Notes under the pieces: model-generated
Databases searched by the model: none
Told to the model about the DNA's origin: nothing
Seen by the model: only the letters and a program-made list of their open reading frames with translations
From: Bacillota bacterium
Lineage (GTDB): Bacteria > Bacillota_A > Clostridia > Lachnospirales > Lachnospiraceae
NCBI GenBank assembly: GCA_023407175.1
Contig: JAEYMU010000029.1
Span: forward strand, 1-32,351
DNA length: 32,351 bases
Direction: 5' to 3'
In this document: positions 31,465-32,351 of the stretch, piece after piece
How the letters are laid out: the number at the start of each line of letters is the position of its first letter
Numbering within the stretch: the stretch's first letter is position 1
Made by a program: the position numbers and the translations under genes

Positions 31465-31719
31465 ATGTCGGAGGACTTCTATACATCGTTCTTATATTCT
31501 CCCAGAATACTCCAGAATTTTATAAGATATATATATCTGCATGATCAAACTGTCATCATCAAGATTAATGCCAAAGTTCTCCTGAATACGCTTTTTCGCT
31601 ATACGGCGTATTATCTGAGACTTACTGCCGATCTTTACCCCAGCATTTCCGCCAAGCTGGAGGAAAGCTATCCTCACTTGATACCGGAGATTGGAGGTGA
31701 GATGTGTGAAGCCGAGTGA
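31465..31719 (+). pseudogene. Tail fragment of a tyrosine recombinase
   Basis: Only the last ~38 codons (YTAYYLRLTADLYPSISAKL to the stop at 31719) look real. They resemble the C-terminus of the first recombinase in tandem tyrosine-recombinase clusters of Firmicutes. The 46 codons before do not fit and lack the catalytic motifs, so the front of the gene was probably lost in a deletion or insertion near 31600. The stop overlaps the start of the next recombinase, the usual coupling in such clusters. Confidence 0.5.
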
Positions 31720-32351
31720 TTTTTCTTACCACCTCACCCGCTACCTGACTGACTACCTCGCAGGACAGCGCAATTCTAGCCGCAACACCCTTAGAACCTA
31801 CAGGGACACCTTTAAGCTATTCTTGATTTTCTGTAAGACAGAGAAAGGTATCCAGCCGGAACGGCTGACGCTATCCAAGATTTCCGATACACTCATTAGA
31901 GAATATTATGACTGGTTGGAGAAAACACGCGGATGCAGTCCTATTTCCCGCAATAATCGGAGAACAGCCATCAATTCATTCTTCAAATACGTTCAGATTG
32001 AGGCACCAGAGCATATTCTTCTTTGCCAGAGAATTCTGTCTATACCAAAAAAACGGTGTGTAAAGCCGGTGATAGGTTACCTTACCCCTGACATGTTGAA
32101 GCTGCTTCTTTCCATGCCTGACAAAGCAAATGCTTATGAACGCCGGGAGTTGGTGCTTATGACTGTCCTTTATGATACTGGGGCGAGAGTACAGGAACTC
32201 TGCGATTTACGCATCAGGGATCTTCGGCTGGAGTCACCTGCCATAGCGACGCTCACTGGCAAGGGGAGAAAGACAAGACATGTACCGCTCATGAAAAATA
32301 CCGTCAGTCTATTGAGCCGATACCTCGAAGATCAGCGAATTGAAAATCCAT
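31706..32351 (+). CDS. Tyrosine recombinase of a tandem (trio-type) cluster, partial
   Basis: This open frame starts at GTG 31706, with GGAGGTGA about 6 bases upstream, and runs off the window, so 215 codons are visible. The N-terminal core-binding domain reads FSYHLTRYLTDYLAGQRNSS and NTLRTYRDTFKLFLIFCKTE. The catalytic domain begins with GYLTPDMLKLLLSMPDKANA. It shows the first catalytic Arg in YDTGARVQELCDLRI and the beta-strand Lys region LTGKGRKTRHVPLM. The HxxR, H/W and Tyr motifs lie beyond the end. It overlaps the preceding recombinase tail by 14 bases. Sequence and layout match the second member of tandem recombinase elements (the RIT type or a similar group), mobile elements that usually carry no other genes. 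Confidence 0.88.
   Translation, partial: MKPSDFSYHLTRYLTDYLAGQRNSSRNTLRTYRDTFKLFLIFCKTEKGIQPERLTLSKISDTLIREYYDWLEKTRGCSPISRNNRRTAINSFFKYVQIEAPEHILLCQRILSIPKKRCVKPVIGYLTPDMLKLLLSMPDKANAYERRELVLMTVLYDTGARVQELCDLRIRDLRLESPAIATLTGKGRKTRHVPLMKNTVSLLSRYLEDQRIENP

Noticed and set aside
121..32351. Second attachment site matching the tRNA-Pro 3' end within the window
   Set aside because: I searched by eye for AATCCTCTCACCCAGA-like sequence and found none.

Overview
The window looks like a chromosomal accessory region of an anaerobic Bacillota (Clostridia-type) bacterium. The evidence is strong AAGGAGG-type ribosome sites, a tRNA with encoded CCA, Tn916-type regulatory genes, YolD, DegV and PadR proteins, and BaiCD/2-enoate-reductase-type flavoenzymes. 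No genus can be named from sequence alone. Almost every segment carries signs of mobile DNA or gene decay: several pseudogenes, an IS with a target duplication, and two tyrosine-recombinase systems at the two ends.

Region by region. (1) 54-4145: a tRNA-Pro(GGG) is followed by what looks like the regulatory and recombination end of a Tn916-like integrative element. It holds putative integrase arm repeats, a tyrosine integrase, an excisionase, a helix-turn-helix protein and a sigma-70-like factor, all on the minus strand. Between them lie a dead FMN reductase and unrecognised debris; no conjugation module is present. (2) 4243-6965: a PAS-containing chemotaxis receptor, an unrecognised stretch and a VOC/glyoxalase-fold protein. 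(3) 7018-16993: a sugar-phosphate cluster. One tight minus-strand operon runs aldolase, PHP phosphoesterase, RpiB-like isomerase, transketolase N-half, transketolase C-half, with a divergent GntR/UTRA regulator. Beyond it are a DapA-type lyase, an internally deleted FGGY sugar kinase, an MFS transporter and an unusually long transaldolase-family enzyme. The aldolase and transaldolase promoters carry related TTGTATATACA-type sites, so the GntR protein probably controls both. (4) 17807-19136: an IS3-family element with 4-bp target duplication, inserted into the loop of a 12-bp stem-loop. (5) 19160-30469: three large NADH:flavin oxidoreductases with FMN barrel, Fe-S cysteines and FAD/NAD domains. 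The first two are each paired with a divergent, paralogous TetR gene and are arranged as mirror images. The third lies between a MerR operon and a PadR gene and has a promoter with tandem palindromic operators. YidC, YolD and prophage-like remnants lie between them. (6) 30546-31421: a DegV-family lipid-binding protein. (7) 31465-32351: the end of one and the start of another tyrosine recombinase, which looks like part of a tandem-recombinase (trio-type) element running off the window.

How it may work: cluster 3 has the parts to import a sugar or sugar derivative and cut and rearrange it through transketolase, transaldolase, isomerase and aldolase chemistry. Its substrate is not evident, and its kinase is broken here. 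Cluster 5 looks like a set of separately induced anaerobic reductases for unsaturated acids, enones or similar xenobiotic, plant or steroid compounds.
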